Source: DATADD01 sp046262355 (GTDB lineage: Bacteria; Actinomycetota; CADDZG01; WHSQ01). Taken from it: a stretch of DNA of 40,666 nt. This document shows positions 16,789 through 24,952 of this stretch, piece by piece. Below the pieces are notes generated by a model that saw only the letters and a list, made by a program, of their open reading frames with translations, did no database searches and was not told the origin of the DNA. The number at the start of each line of letters is the position of its first letter. Position 1 is the first letter of the stretch. The translations under genes and the position numbers were made by a program. Location of the stretch: the NCBI GenBank assembly GCA_046262355.1, contig JBHEMX010000009.1, positions 1-40,666 of the forward strand, read 5' to 3'.

Positions 16789-18249
16789 ATGAGGAGGACG
16801 ACACCTGAGCCATTCGTCGTCGTCATCTTCGGCGCGTCGGGCGATCTCACGAGGCGGAAGCTCCTTCCGGCGCTGCACAACCTCCACATGCAGGGTTTGA
16901 TCCCGCCCGAGACGACCGTCGTCGGAACCTCCAGGACCGATTACTCGCAGGAGGAGTTCTGCGACGAGCTGAAGACGGCGGTCGAGGAGCACTCGCGCAT
17001 AGAGCCGACCGACGCGTCATGGTCGTCGTTCGCCAAGGACGTGCACTACGTCTCCGGAGATGTATCGTCCACCGACCTCTACGACAAGCTCGGAGAGCAG
17101 CTGGAGGGGATCGACGGCCGGCGCGGCACCCGCGGCAACAGGGTGTGGTACATGGCGACGTTGCCGGAGCTCTTTCCCGTCATCGGGGAACAGCTCGGTA
17201 AGAGCGGGCTGCTCGAGACGGGGGGACACCACCGCCTCGTGGTCGAGAAGCCGTTTGGGCAGGACCTCGCCTCTGCGCGCGAGCTCAACGTGACGCTGGG
17301 CCGATGCTTCAGGGAAGATCAGATCTTCCGCATCGATCACTACCTCGGCAAGGAGACGGTCCAGAACCTTCTCGTGTTCCGCTTCGCCAACGCGATCTTC
17401 GAACCCATCTGGAACCGCCGTTACATCGACCATGTCCAGATAACCGTGGCGGAGGAACTCGGCATAGGGAGCCGCGCCGGCTTCTACGAGCGCGCCGGGG
17501 CGCTGCGCGATGTGTCGCAGAACCACCTTCTTCAGCTCCTCGCGTTGATCGCCATGGAGCCCCCCGTCGCATGGGACGCCAACGCGATCCGCAACGAGAA
17601 GGTGCAGGTGCTCCAAGCCGTGCGGCGATGGGCGGCCGACGACTTCGCGACGGTCGCCTCGCGCGGTCAGTACGCGGGCTACCGAGAGGAACCTGGGGTC
17701 GATCCTCATTCCTCGACCGAGACCTTCTTCGCCGCGAAGCTGCTCATCGACGACTGGCGCTGGGCGGGCGTCCCCTTCTACCTTCGGACCGGCAAGAAAC
17801 TGCCCGCGCAGGTGACCGAGATTGCGATCCAGTTCCAGCGTGTTCCTCATCTGCTGTTCAGGAAGACGGCGGTCGAAGAGCTTGAGCCGAACCAGCTCGT
17901 CATCCGGATCCAGCCGGACGAGGGTTGCTCGCTCACGTTCGGGACGAAGGTCCCCGGGCCCTTGGTCGAGGTTCGATCGGTGGAGATGGAGTTCGACTAC
18001 GAGACCGACTTCGGCTCCGGCACTCCGGAAGCATACGAACGGTTGCTCCTGGACTGCATGCTCGGCGACGCGACGTTGTTCGCGCGCTCGGACGAGATCG
18101 AGGCCGCATGGGAGATCTTCGACCCCATCCTCGACTACTGGAGCGAGGGCGGACGGCCGGGGGCATACCGGCCCGGAACCTGGGGCCCGCCGAGCGCCGA
18201 GGAGCTTCTGCGGCGCGACGGACGCCGATGGCGAGACCCCCCGACGTGA
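16789..18249 (+). CDS. zwf: Glucose-6-phosphate 1-dehydrogenase
   Basis: First enzyme of the oxidative pentose phosphate pathway, making 6-phosphogluconolactone and NAD(P)H. The 486-residue protein has the nucleotide loop GASGDLTRRKLLPAL (about 15-29) and the substrate-binding RIDHYLGKE (about 181-189), plus VVEKPFG and the C-terminal RTGKKL motif. Start at 16789 gives MRRTTPEPFVVVIFGASGDL; the frame is open 32 codons further upstream, into the terC promoter region, without family similarity. It overlaps pgl by 22 bases, so the first two pathway steps are coupled. opcA and other pentose phosphate genes are not in the window. Confidence 0.97.
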   Translation: MRRTTPEPFVVVIFGASGDLTRRKLLPALHNLHMQGLIPPETTVVGTSRTDYSQEEFCDELKTAVEEHSRIEPTDASWSSFAKDVHYVSGDVSSTDLYDKLGEQLEGIDGRRGTRGNRVWYMATLPELFPVIGEQLGKSGLLETGGHHRLVVEKPFGQDLASARELNVTLGRCFREDQIFRIDHYLGKETVQNLLVFRFANAIFEPIWNRRYIDHVQITVAEELGIGSRAGFYERAGALRDVSQNHLLQLLALIAMEPPVAWDANAIRNEKVQVLQAVRRWAADDFATVASRGQYAGYREEPGVDPHSSTETFFAAKLLIDDWRWAGVPFYLRTGKKLPAQVTEIAIQFQRVPHLLFRKTAVEELEPNQLVIRIQPDEGCSLTFGTKVPGPLVEVRSVEMEFDYETDFGSGTPEAYERLLLDCMLGDATLFARSDEIEAAWEIFDPILDYWSEGGRPGAYRPGTWGPPSAEELLRRDGRRWRDPPT

Positions 18250-18914
18250 CGTTTCTCGTCGAGGCCTTGGACCCGGGAAGCTACGACAGAGAGGTCGCCG
18301 CGAGGATCGCTCTCGATCTGCCCGGACGGGGATCGGTCGTGCTCACCGGCGGAACGACCGCAGCACGGATCTATGGGTGCCTGGCGCGGGCCGACGCCGG
18401 ATGGGGGGACCTCGACGTCTTCTTCTCCGACGAGCGTTGCGTGCCTCCCGACGACGACGCGAGCAACTTCGGGATGGCCGCGCGACTGCTCCTGGAACCG
18501 GTCGGGGCCCCGTCCGTGCATCGCATGCGAGGGGAAGATGATCCGGAGGAGGCGGCGCGTGCCTACGGCGCCGAGGTGTCCGCCGGGGCCGCGGAGGGCT
18601 TCGATCTCGTGTTGCTCGGCATGGGGTCCGATTGCCACATCGCTGCTTTGTTTCCCGGCTCACCCGCCCTGGCTGCGTCCGAGCTCTGCGTCGCCGTCGA
18701 GAGGCCGGACGGCCTCGGGGGTCTGACGCTGACCCCGCCCGCGTTGCTGGCCTCTCGCACGGTGCTTGTTGTGGTTGCCGGCGGCGGCAAGGCCGAGGCC
18801 GTGCGGCGCGCGGTTGCAGGCGGCCAGGAGCCGCAGTCGTGTCCGGCTCGCCTCCTGGCCGAGCATCCCAACGCCACCTTCCTGCTCGACGAGGGCGCAG
18901 CTTCCCTCCTCTAG
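18228..18914 (+). CDS. pgl: 6-phosphogluconolactonase
   Basis: Hydrolyses 6-phosphogluconolactone, the product of Zwf encoded just upstream. The 228-residue product (ATG at 18228) has VVLTGGTTAARIY, FFSDERCVPPDDDASNFGMA and the active-site loop LLGMGSDCHIAALFPGS. In most family members that loop reads GxGxDGHxASLFPG; here the glycine after the aspartate is cysteine, while the catalytic histidine is kept. The C-terminal TLTPPALLASRTVLVVVAGGGKAEAV is typical. It overlaps zwf by 22 bases. Confidence 0.93.
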   Translation: MARPPDVTFLVEALDPGSYDREVAARIALDLPGRGSVVLTGGTTAARIYGCLARADAGWGDLDVFFSDERCVPPDDDASNFGMAARLLLEPVGAPSVHRMRGEDDPEEAARAYGAEVSAGAAEGFDLVLLGMGSDCHIAALFPGSPALAASELCVAVERPDGLGGLTLTPPALLASRTVLVVVAGGGKAEAVRRAVAGGQEPQSCPARLLAEHPNATFLLDEGAASLL

Positions 18915-18941
18915 CGGCGCGCGCGGTGGCTTGCGGAAGGC

Positions 18942-20648
18942 ATGGCAACCTCGAGCGGTGGGTATGCAGCGGGGGTGGTTGGGGCGCAGAAAACTGCGGG
19001 GACGTTGCTGTCCCATCGCTATGAGCTAAAGAGCACCATCGGCAAGGGCGGCATGGGCGTGGTATGGCGCGCTCAAGACACGCTGCTGCGTCGAGAAGTG
19101 GCCATAAAGGAGGTCTGTCTCCCCGCCGAGCTGTCGGCGACGGACAGCGACGCCGTGCAAGCGCGCGTCCTGCGGGAGGCTCGGACCGCCGGCCGCCTCA
19201 GCCATTCCGCCGTCGTGACCGTCTACGACGTCGTTCGGGACGGCGGCGTCACCTACATCATCATGGAGCTCGTCGAGGGCACCACCCTCGACGAAGTGAT
19301 CGCCGGGCGAGGACCTCTGCAGCCCTCGGAGGTCGCGGACATCGGTTTGCATGTGCTCGGCGCGCTGGAAGAGGCTCACGCTCAGGGCATCGTTCATCGA
19401 GACGTCAAGCCGGGCAACCTCATCGTGACCTCGGAGGGTCGAGTGAAGCTGGCCGACTTCGGGATCGCGTCGCTCAAGGGTGACCCCAAGCTCACCGCAA
19501 CGGGCATCCTGCTCGGGTCTCCGTCCTATATGGCGCCGGAGCAGGCGCAGGACGAGGACAGCGGGCCTCCGGCCGACATCTGGGCCCTCGGAGCCACCCT
19601 GTACTACGCGGTCGAGGGACGCGCGCCCTTCGACAGAGGCCAGCCCATACCGACCCTCACGGCCGTCGTCTACGACGAGCCGGAGCCCCCCGAGCGCGCC
19701 GGCGCCTTGGGCCCGACGGTCATGGCGATGCTCGAGAAATCGCCGCGCGCGCGTCCCTCCGGCGCCTCTCTGACACACGCCTTGAGAGAGGTCGCGCGCG
19801 GCCGCGCTGCGCGCCCCGCGGCGCAGCACGGCGCGGGCGCCACGGCCGGTGCGGGCGCAGGGGCCGCCGAGAGGCCCGCTCGAGCCGCCTCGCCCACAGA
19901 CGTGTGGTCGCGCGACCCCGAGCGACCTCGGGTGCAGCCCCAGGAGCCGGAGCCCCCGCGCCGCGGCGTGTGGCCGTTCGTCGCAGGGATTATCGCCCTC
20001 CTCGCCGTTGCCGTCGCCCTGTTGTTCACACTCCTGGACGGCGGCGGCGATGCGCCCAAGCGCGCGGGAGAGAAGAGACCCGCGGCGGCGTCCGGCAACG
20101 AGGGCGCCGACAAGACGAGCGGCGGTGGCGGGAACGACGCGCCGGGTAACGAGAACGAGACGGGCCAGGCGGCGTCGGACGCCTCCGGAGAAGCTGAGGC
20201 CGTGCCGGAGGACTGGGCGACGCACGTCGACAAGGGGAGTGGCTTCGCCATCTCCTATCCGTCGGACTGGACCGCGGTGTCCCAGCCGACGGACGCCATG
20301 AGCATGGACTTCCGTGACCCCGAGGGCGGAACCTATCTGCGCATCGACTGGACCGACAGTCCCGGCAACGACCCCGCCCAGGCGTGGCGCGACTTCGAGC
20401 CGGTCTTCCGAGCCGGGCACTCGAACTACGAGCGCATGCAGATCACGCCCACGACGTTCAAGGGTTTCGACGCCGCCCTGTGGGAGTTCACCTACTCCGA
20501 TGGAGGCGCGCGCCTCCACGCGGCCGACCTCGGCTTCGTGACCGGCGACTACGGGTTCGCGCTGAACTTCCAGACGCGCGCCGAGGACTGGGCCGCCTCC
20601 CAGGACCTCTTCGAAGCACTCAAGACGAGCTTCCGACCGCCTGCCTGA
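18942..20648 (+). CDS. Serine/threonine protein kinase with extracellular C-terminal domain (PknB-like)
   Basis: Membrane-bound eukaryotic-type kinase of 568 residues. The kinase domain (about 27-285) has the glycine loop GKGGMG (34-39), K56 in VAIKEV, HRDVKPGN (152-159), DFG (172-174) and APE (198-200). An Ala/Pro-rich linker follows, then one transmembrane segment (about 344-365), a Gly/Asn/Glu-rich spacer and an extracellular domain (about 423-568) with FAISYPSDWTAV, a pattern typical of PsbP-like or LpqN-like domains. There are no PASTA repeats. It lies 27 bases downstream of pgl. The signal sensed and the substrates are unknown. Confidence 0.93.
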   Translation: MATSSGGYAAGVVGAQKTAGTLLSHRYELKSTIGKGGMGVVWRAQDTLLRREVAIKEVCLPAELSATDSDAVQARVLREARTAGRLSHSAVVTVYDVVRDGGVTYIIMELVEGTTLDEVIAGRGPLQPSEVADIGLHVLGALEEAHAQGIVHRDVKPGNLIVTSEGRVKLADFGIASLKGDPKLTATGILLGSPSYMAPEQAQDEDSGPPADIWALGATLYYAVEGRAPFDRGQPIPTLTAVVYDEPEPPERAGALGPTVMAMLEKSPRARPSGASLTHALREVARGRAARPAAQHGAGATAGAGAGAAERPARAASPTDVWSRDPERPRVQPQEPEPPRRGVWPFVAGIIALLAVAVALLFTLLDGGGDAPKRAGEKRPAAASGNEGADKTSGGGGNDAPGNENETGQAASDASGEAEAVPEDWATHVDKGSGFAISYPSDWTAVSQPTDAMSMDFRDPEGGTYLRIDWTDSPGNDPAQAWRDFEPVFRAGHSNYERMQITPTTFKGFDAALWEFTYSDGGARLHAADLGFVTGDYGFALNFQTRAEDWAASQDLFEALKTSFRPPA

Positions 20649-20713
20649 TCTCGGCGCTCCTACGTAGTCCTGCGTATCAAGCGGCAGCGCCGCGCGCCCG
20701 ATACCAGAAGTGA

Positions 20714-20806
20714 CCCCAACCGAAACGGCAAACCTGCGGCAACGCGGGGGCGCAAAGCCAGGGGCCCCTCTCCTTGCGAAGGGGCAGCCCAGCTACCGAA
20801 CTGGGA
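20714..20806 (+). promoter_or_regulatory. Cyclic di-GMP-I (GEMM) riboswitch controlling the CAP-domain gene
   Basis: The leader matches the GEMM-I consensus element by element: GGCAAACC at 20727-20734, a CCTGCG-GCAA-CGCGGG hairpin with a GNRA tetraloop, the invariant GCGCAAAGCC, a second stem GCCCCT/AGGGGC, then CAGCCCAGCTACCGAA. A terminal helix can form between CCCA (20715-20718) and TGGG (20802-20805). The last bases of that helix run straight into the Shine-Dalgarno GGGAGG of the gene starting at 20813, so ligand binding that stabilises the helix would hide the ribosome site. The family call is from consensus recall and was not tested with a covariance model. Confidence 0.88.
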
Positions 20807-20812
20807 GGAACG

Positions 20813-21310
20813 ATGCTCCTCAGACGCATCCTCGTCGGCGCATCCGCCGCAGTGCTTCTCGGGACCCTGATCCCCGTGACCAACGCCACCGCAGGCCGCG
20901 GATGCTGGTCCTACAAGGGCGGCGAGCGCAAGTTCGCCGAGAAGATGAACGCCGCGCGCCGCAAGTCCGGGCGACGCGCGTTCCAGCTCGATCCGGAGCT
21001 CTCCAAGGTCGCGCGCAAGCACACGCGCGCGATGACCGGGAACAACCTGCTGTTCCACAGCACGTCGGTGCAGCTGCGCAACAGGGTCACGAACTGGACC
21101 TGGCTTGGCGAGAACGTAGGCGTCGGGGGCGGCGTGCGGTCGCTGCACAAGGCGTTCATGCGTTCGCCCGCCCACAAGAGCAACATCCTCGAAAGGCAGT
21201 CCCGGCACATCGGCGTAGGAACCAGGCGGGCGCACGGCCGCCTCTGGGTGACGGTGATCTTCCAGTCCAAGGCCGACCCCGGCACGACGCTGCAGATGCC
21301 CTCGTGCTGA
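20813..21310 (+). CDS. Secreted CAP/SCP-like domain protein
   Basis: A 165-residue exported protein. An N-terminal signal peptide (about 1-27, LLRRILVGASAAVLLGTLIPVTNATA) precedes a CAP (cysteine-rich secretory/PR-1-like) domain with KMNAARRKSG, LSKVARKHTRAMT, LGENVGVG and AFMRSPAHKSNILE followed by IGVGT. The histidine and glutamate typical of the CAP cavity are visible (H in KHTRAM, E in GENVG). The start at 20813 follows GGGAGG by 4 bases. Expression is likely set by the c-di-GMP riboswitch directly upstream. A second, divergent CAP protein is encoded at 22566-23117. Confidence 0.92.
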   Translation: MLLRRILVGASAAVLLGTLIPVTNATAGRGCWSYKGGERKFAEKMNAARRKSGRRAFQLDPELSKVARKHTRAMTGNNLLFHSTSVQLRNRVTNWTWLGENVGVGGGVRSLHKAFMRSPAHKSNILERQSRHIGVGTRRAHGRLWVTVIFQSKADPGTTLQMPSC

Positions 21311-21399
21311 CGCACGCCCGCTGAGACATCTTCGGACGGCTCTCCTATAGGGTCTGATCGAGCTTTACGTCGGTCCTGCAGTCACATGGAGGTGAGTCG

Positions 21400-21663
21400 G
21401 TGAGGGGAGAGGGTGGGGCGGACGTTCACGTAACCCTCAAGATCCCCCGACCGCTCTACGAGCAGCTCAAGCAGGTCATCCAGGGATCGGGCTTCCACTC
21501 CGTCACCGAGTTCGCCGTCTACGTGTTGAGAGATCTCGTCTCGCATCGCGGTCACGAGGGCCCCGCCCGCGTCAGCTTGCCGTCCCCGGATGAGGTCGAG
21601 CCGCTCTCCCCCGAGGAGATCGACGCGATCAGGAAGCGGCTCGAGTCGCTCGGCTACCTCTGA
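21400..21663 (+). CDS. Ribbon-helix-helix-like small protein
   Basis: An 87-residue product starting at GTG 21400, preceded by GGAGGTGAG 3-11 bases upstream. Residues about 10-48 (VTLKIPRPLYEQLKQVIQ then FHSVTEFAVYVLRDLV) fit a ribbon-helix-helix (CopG/Arc-type) fold, usually a DNA-binding transcription regulator that acts as a dimer. The remaining C-terminal part (LSPEEIDAIRKRLESLGYL) is a helical tail, a pattern often found on proteins with an unknown additional role. It ends 22 bases before the solute-binding lipoprotein gene, so they may be co-transcribed. No toxin partner is visible. Confidence 0.8.
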   Translation: MRGEGGADVHVTLKIPRPLYEQLKQVIQGSGFHSVTEFAVYVLRDLVSHRGHEGPARVSLPSPDEVEPLSPEEIDAIRKRLESLGYL

Positions 21664-21685
21664 GCGCGTCTCCCCCGGCTCCACG

Positions 21686-22558
21686 ATGTTGATCCGGCTG
21701 CGACCGCTCGCGTACCTGCTGGCTCTCGCTCTCGGCGCCGGGGCGTGCGTTCCGCCCGAGCCCGAGACTTTCCCGCGCCGGTTCGATGCCGAGACGTACA
21801 TGGCAGAGATCCAGAGGGCGGGACGGCTCCGGATCGGGATCCCCGAGGACGCCCCGCCCCTCGGCTATGTCGATGCCCACACGGGGCGCGCCAAGGGCTT
21901 GACCGTCGAGCTCGGGCGCGCTCTGGCGAGATTCCTGCGCGTCGAGCCCGACTTCAGGCGTTACCCGTCCGCCCGCCTCATCGGACTCGTGGAGGTCGGG
22001 GGACTCGACGTCGCCTTTCCGGCCACGCCGATCGACGAGAACCTCGTTCGGACCCAGGGGGTTTCGGATCCCTACCTGGTGGCCCATCAGCGCCTGCTTG
22101 TTCCGACCGCGTCGGGCATCGAGGAGGTCGAGGGCCTCTCCGGAAGCAGGCTCTGTTCCCTCCTCCAGCCCGGAACCGGCGTCGACGTCGCCCGCCTCGT
22201 GACGAACGTGCAGGTCCTGTCGGTCCTCGACCTCGACTCGTGTCTCGCCGCGCTGCGCGCAGGGGCCGCGGATGCGATCACGGCAGAGGACTTCCGCCTC
22301 CTTTACGCACGGCGCGTGCTCGAGCGCACTCCCGGCGCGCCGCAGATGTCGCTCGAGGGCGCCAACCTCAACCTCGTCGGATACGGGGCCATCGCCCTGC
22401 AGTCGACAGGCTTTCCCCAGTTCGTCAGGGACGCCCTGAACGAGGTGAAGAGCGATGGACGGTGGCAGGGGGCCTACGACAGGTGGATCGGGGGGTCGGC
22501 GGAGCCCCCCACGATGACACTCGAGGAAGCCGCCGCACTATGGCCGACCGACACTTGA
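21686..22558 (+). CDS. Extracellular solute-binding lipoprotein (family 3)
   Basis: A 290-residue exported lipoprotein: signal peptide with lipobox GAGAC at residues about 17-21, then a bacterial solute-binding domain of the amino-acid type with LRIGIPEDAPPLGYVDAHTGRAKGLTVELGRALARFL and LVEVGGLDVAFPATPI. Such proteins capture small ligands for ABC importers, but no permease or ATPase genes are adjacent, so it might instead act as a sensor or partner with a transporter encoded elsewhere. Start at 21686 gives MLIRLRPLAYLLALALGAGAC; the open frame to 21590 is a shadow. Confidence 0.9.
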   Translation: MLIRLRPLAYLLALALGAGACVPPEPETFPRRFDAETYMAEIQRAGRLRIGIPEDAPPLGYVDAHTGRAKGLTVELGRALARFLRVEPDFRRYPSARLIGLVEVGGLDVAFPATPIDENLVRTQGVSDPYLVAHQRLLVPTASGIEEVEGLSGSRLCSLLQPGTGVDVARLVTNVQVLSVLDLDSCLAALRAGAADAITAEDFRLLYARRVLERTPGAPQMSLEGANLNLVGYGAIALQSTGFPQFVRDALNEVKSDGRWQGAYDRWIGGSAEPPTMTLEEAAALWPTDT

Positions 22559-22565
22559 GCGCCTC

Positions 22566-23117
22566 CTACGGCCAGCCGTAGACGTTGCCCGGGTTCGAGC
22601 GGAACTCGAACACCTGCTGAACGTAGAGGTGGCCGTTGCGCCACCGGGTGCCGACGCCCTGGAAGCGCCAGCGCCCGAGGATGTTGGAGCGGTGCCCCGG
22701 CGAGTTCCAGAACGCCTTGAAGAGCTGGCGGCAGTGCCTGCCCGTGCCCGAGTTCTGTCCCAGGGAGCGCCAGTGCGTCACCTTGCTGGTGAGGCCGCGA
22801 TCGTGGGAGATGGAGCCGGCTTTCGCCATCTTGCGGGCGTGGCGGCGGGCCACGTAGGCGATCTGCTTGTCCCACTGGAGAGGGCGCAGGCTGCGGCGTT
22901 CCCGTCTGTGGTTGATCTTCCTCATGAAACACCGCTCCACACGCCTGAAGTGGTAGCCCGAGGCGCGCTTGGCAGACGCCGAACGTTTGCTCGACGTCAG
23001 CTCCAGACGACCAGACGTTCGGCCGCCACCTGCGATGAGCACGAGAGCGGCTCCGAGCAACGCGACGACGATCGACGCCCGCCGCCTCGATCTGAGCGCT
23101 ACGCGCGGCTCCGCCAT
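22566..23117 (-). CDS. Secreted CAP/SCP-like domain protein, second copy
   Basis: A 183-residue exported protein with a basic start and hydrophobic signal (about 14-33, ASIVVALLGAALVLIAGGG), then a basic stretch and a CAP domain: FMRKINHRRERRSLRPL, IAYVARRHARKMAKAG, LGQNSGTG, AFWNSPGHRSNILG and GVGT. Compared with the first CAP protein, the GENVG glutamate is replaced by Q (LGQNSG). Overall charge is strongly basic. The ATG at 23117 is preceded by GGAGGGAGA. It converges with the lipoprotein gene. The leader on this strand was inspected for a second c-di-GMP riboswitch and none was found. Confidence 0.9.
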   Translation of the reverse strand: MAEPRVALRSRRRASIVVALLGAALVLIAGGGRTSGRLELTSSKRSASAKRASGYHFRRVERCFMRKINHRRERRSLRPLQWDKQIAYVARRHARKMAKAGSISHDRGLTSKVTHWRSLGQNSGTGRHCRQLFKAFWNSPGHRSNILGRWRFQGVGTRWRNGHLYVQQVFEFRSNPGNVYGWP

Positions 23118-23350
23118 GCGATCTCCCTCCGTATGGTGGATCTGCGCAGCACTTGGGGAAGCGTAGATACCTACCAAGCGCGGAAGAACTTTTCAACGTC
23201 TAAGGGGACGGCTCTTGCGACAGCGCTTTGTGAGCATCCATCTGCGTCGCGTAATGCAATGCAGGTCACGGCACACTTATGACTGAGTAGTTTTTCGCGA
23301 ACCTTCATAGACCTCTAGACAAATCTGTATCGCTCGGGGAGGCTTCTCGT

Positions 23351-23713
23351 GTGGCCGACGGCAGTTCGATCTCCGACAAGACGGTTCTCATCGTGGACGA
23401 CGACGAGGAGATACGACACGTTCTGCGGCTTTTGTTCGAAGCCGAGAGCATGCAGGTCATCGGCGAGGCGGCGAACGGAGTCGAGGCCGTTCCGCTCGCG
23501 CTCAATCATCAGCCTGACTTCGTGATCCTCGACTACAGGCTCCCGCAGCTGGACGGCGAAGGCGCGGCCGAGATACTCCGCGCGGTCGTGCCCGGCACGA
23601 AGATCGTCGCCTTCTCGGCCTTCCTCGAGCAGCGACCCGGGTGGGCCGATGCCTACCTCAACAAGGACCGCATCGCCGAGCTCATGCCCTTGCTGCGATC
23701 CTTCATCCGCTAA
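23351..23713 (+). CDS. Single-domain response regulator (REC only)
   Basis: A 120-residue receiver domain without an output domain. It has the acidic pocket LIVDDDEE (about 13-20), the phosphorylation-site aspartate in VILDYRLPQLDG (about 58-69), the switch serine in IVAFSAFLE and the conserved lysine in YLNKDRI. The start is GTG at 23351. No histidine kinase is encoded in the window, so the phosphodonor is unknown. It lies 10 bases upstream of yajQ and may be co-transcribed with it. Confidence 0.92.
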   Translation: MADGSSISDKTVLIVDDDEEIRHVLRLLFEAESMQVIGEAANGVEAVPLALNHQPDFVILDYRLPQLDGEGAAEILRAVVPGTKIVAFSAFLEQRPGWADAYLNKDRIAELMPLLRSFIR

Positions 23714-23723
23714 CCTTCGCGGC

Positions 23724-24227
23724 ATGCCGAAGGAATCCTCGTTCGACGTCGTTTCACAAGTGGACATGCAGGAGGTGCGCAACGCCGTCGATCAGGCGAG
23801 GCGTGAGATCTCGCAGCGCTTCGACTTCAAGGGCACCGGCTCGAGCATCGAGCTGAGCAAGGAGGGGGCGGCCGAGAGCATCCTCGTGCGCTCGAACACC
23901 GAGCAGAAGGTCAAGGACTGCGTCAAGGTGCTCGAGGAGAAGCTCGTGAGGCGCAAGGTCGCCCTCAGGGCGCTGCAGCCGGGAGAGATCCAAGCCGCCG
24001 GCGGCGCCACGGCCCGTCAGACGGTAGGCATCAGCCAGGGCATCTCCACCGACAAGGCGCGCGCGATCGTGAAGTTCGTCAAGGACATGAAGATCAAGGG
24101 GCAGGCGTCGGTGCAGGGAGACCAGGTGCGCATCGCATCAAAGTCCAAGGACACGTTGCAGGACGTGATGGAGGCGCTTCGAGAGCACGACTTCGGGATC
24201 CCGCTTCAGTTCACGAATCGACGCTGA
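23724..24227 (+). CDS. YajQ family nucleotide-binding protein
   Basis: A 167-residue cytosolic protein with the YajQ/DUF520 pattern: SSFDVVSQVDMQEVRNAVDQA, RFDFKGTGSSIEL, VGISQGISTDKARAIVKFVKD and the C-terminal REHDFGIPLQFTNRR. Two ferredoxin-like repeats are implied. Some YajQ proteins bind c-di-GMP and modulate transcription factors in Xanthomonas. That is family knowledge; the c-di-GMP riboswitch 3 kb upstream makes it a candidate here, but the sequence does not show it. The start at 23724 (MPKESSFDVV) is the family start. Confidence 0.93.
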   Translation: MPKESSFDVVSQVDMQEVRNAVDQARREISQRFDFKGTGSSIELSKEGAAESILVRSNTEQKVKDCVKVLEEKLVRRKVALRALQPGEIQAAGGATARQTVGISQGISTDKARAIVKFVKDMKIKGQASVQGDQVRIASKSKDTLQDVMEALREHDFGIPLQFTNRR

Positions 24228-24258
24228 CCGATCCTTGCGGGATGAGAGTGGGACCGGC

Positions 24259-24906
24259 TCACCTGCGCAACGAACGACCGAGGAGCTCCTCCAGCTCCTG
24301 CAGCGTCTCCGCGGGCGTGACGTGCAGGACCGTCTTCATCCCGAGGTCACCCGCGGGTTCGAGATGACCGGGATGATCGTCCACGAACACCGCGAGCGCA
24401 GCCTCGACGTCCAGCCGCTCCAGCGCGAGGCGGAAGATCGCCGGATCGGGCTTCCTTAGGCCCACCTCGTTCGAGAGGATGACCTCGTCGAAGAAGCCCT
24501 CGAGCCGCGCGCGCGGGTACATGCCGGCACCCCACGTGTTCGACAACACACCGGTCTTGAGCCCTGCGGCGCGCACGATCTCGACCGCGGCGAGCATCTC
24601 CTCCTCGATCTGCACATCGAACAGCCTCGTGACGATGCCCTCCGGCTCCACGCGCCGGCCGCTCAACTGCTCGAGGCGCGCCGAGAACGCTCGGCTGAAC
24701 TCGTCCTCCCCTATCCGGCCGGACTCGAAGTCGGTGACGAGGCTGTCGTCGACGCCCATGTAAGGGCCCAGGGCAGCGCGCGCGAGGTCTTGCAGTTCGA
24801 TGCCCACTTCGCGTCCGAACCGGTCCATCGCCTCCATGAGGGGAGACGTCAGCACTCCGCCGAAGTCGAGGATCAGCGCTTGGTATGAAGAAGCCTCGGA
24901 AGCCAC
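24259..24906 (-). CDS. HAD-superfamily hydrolase (subfamily IA)
   Basis: A 215-residue Rossmann-like hydrolase. Motif I is LILDFGGVLTSPL, where the nucleophilic Asp is followed by G at the position of the usual second Asp; motif II is VLSNTWG, motif III is the lysine in LSNEVGLRKPDP, and motif IV is FVDDHPGHL. The DFGGV form is known in a subset of the family, including epoxide-hydrolase N-domain-like and haloacid dehalogenase-like proteins. The start is taken as GTG at 24906 (VASEASSYQALILDFGG), because the open frame beyond it is antisense to ctaC. Substrate unknown. Confidence 0.87.
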   Translation of the reverse strand: MASEASSYQALILDFGGVLTSPLMEAMDRFGREVGIELQDLARAALGPYMGVDDSLVTDFESGRIGEDEFSRAFSARLEQLSGRRVEPEGIVTRLFDVQIEEEMLAAVEIVRAAGLKTGVLSNTWGAGMYPRARLEGFFDEVILSNEVGLRKPDPAIFRLALERLDVEAALAVFVDDHPGHLEPAGDLGMKTVLHVTPAETLQELEELLGRSLRR

Positions 24907-24952
24907 ACCACGTCCTTGTACCCTCGCCGTACGCCCGTCGTACGCTCGTCTC

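Noticed and set aside
22966..23340. A second c-di-GMP riboswitch in the leader of the minus-strand CAP gene
   Set aside because: The leader contains ACAAAGCG but none of the other conserved GEMM elements, and the two required stems could not be drawn. A ydaO-type c-di-AMP element was also not recognised.
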